A stretch of DNA of 5,677 nt, taken from assembly GCA_003662715.1 (NCBI GenBank), contig QMYO01000130.1, positions 1-5,677 of the forward strand, in the 5' to 3' direction. The notes under the pieces were generated by a model. It ran no database searches and was not told the DNA's origin. It worked only from the letters and a program-made list of their open reading frames with translations. The stretch is from Candidatus Bathyarchaeota archaeon. GTDB taxonomy: Archaea > Thermoproteota > Bathyarchaeia > Bathyarchaeales > Bathyarchaeaceae. The position numbers and the translations under genes were made by a program. Positions 5,659-5,677 of the stretch are shown piece after piece. How positions within the stretch are numbered: position 1 is the stretch's first letter; each line of letters starts with the position of its first letter.

Positions 5659-5677
5659 ATGAATAAAACTCCAGAAT
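5659..5677 (+). CDS. possible start of a further gene (runs off right edge)
   Basis: ATG at 5659 opens a frame reading MNKTPE to the window edge. There is no Shine-Dalgarno sequence, but a TATA-like box stands at a leaderless-type distance upstream. Dipeptide-type operons usually continue with the DppD and DppF ATPases, so an ATPase gene is the natural expectation here. Six codons cannot identify it. Confidence 0.25.

Overview
The window looks archaeal, most likely from an uncultured Thermoproteota-type lineage; Bathyarchaeia is my best guess from recall of similar proteins, not from a search. The support is A/T-rich TATA boxes with purine-rich BRE-like elements about 50 bases (or 35-40 bases for leaderless-type genes) before starts, one start with no Shine-Dalgarno sequence, poly-T tracts after genes, and secreted proteins with N-glycosylation sequons and cohesin/dockerin-like parts.

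Layout. Positions 1-228 (minus) hold the N-terminal 76 codons of a secreted protein whose mature start resembles a cohesin domain; it runs off the left edge. Positions 379-3006 (minus) encode an 875-residue secreted solute-binding protein of the dipeptide/oligopeptide family (family 5). A divergent promoter region (3007-3156) separates it from two plus-strand permease genes, dppB-like (3157-4143) and dppC-like (4148-5614), four bases apart. The last 63 bases carry a poly-T tract, a TATA-like box and perhaps the first codons of another gene. No ATPase gene is inside the window.

How they work together. The binding protein would capture a solute outside the cell and deliver it to the DppB/DppC channel, with ATPases encoded elsewhere, possibly just to the right. 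Three features are not ordinary. The binding protein appears circularly permuted: the family's C-terminal half comes first and its N-terminal half second. It has no lipobox or C-terminal membrane anchor, but ends in a degenerate dockerin-like pair of helices, and the next gene on its strand starts like a cohesin. The DppC permease is about 190 residues longer than usual because an extracytoplasmic beta-sandwich (jelly-roll-like) domain is inserted between TM1 and TM2.

The binding-protein and cohesin-like genes also share a near-identical promoter module at exactly the same distance from their start codons, which suggests co-regulation. Together this suggests a surface-scaffolded ABC importer in which the binding protein may be held by cohesin-dockerin contact and may dock on an extra receptor domain of the permease. 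The domains are read from sequence patterns; the assembly is inference.
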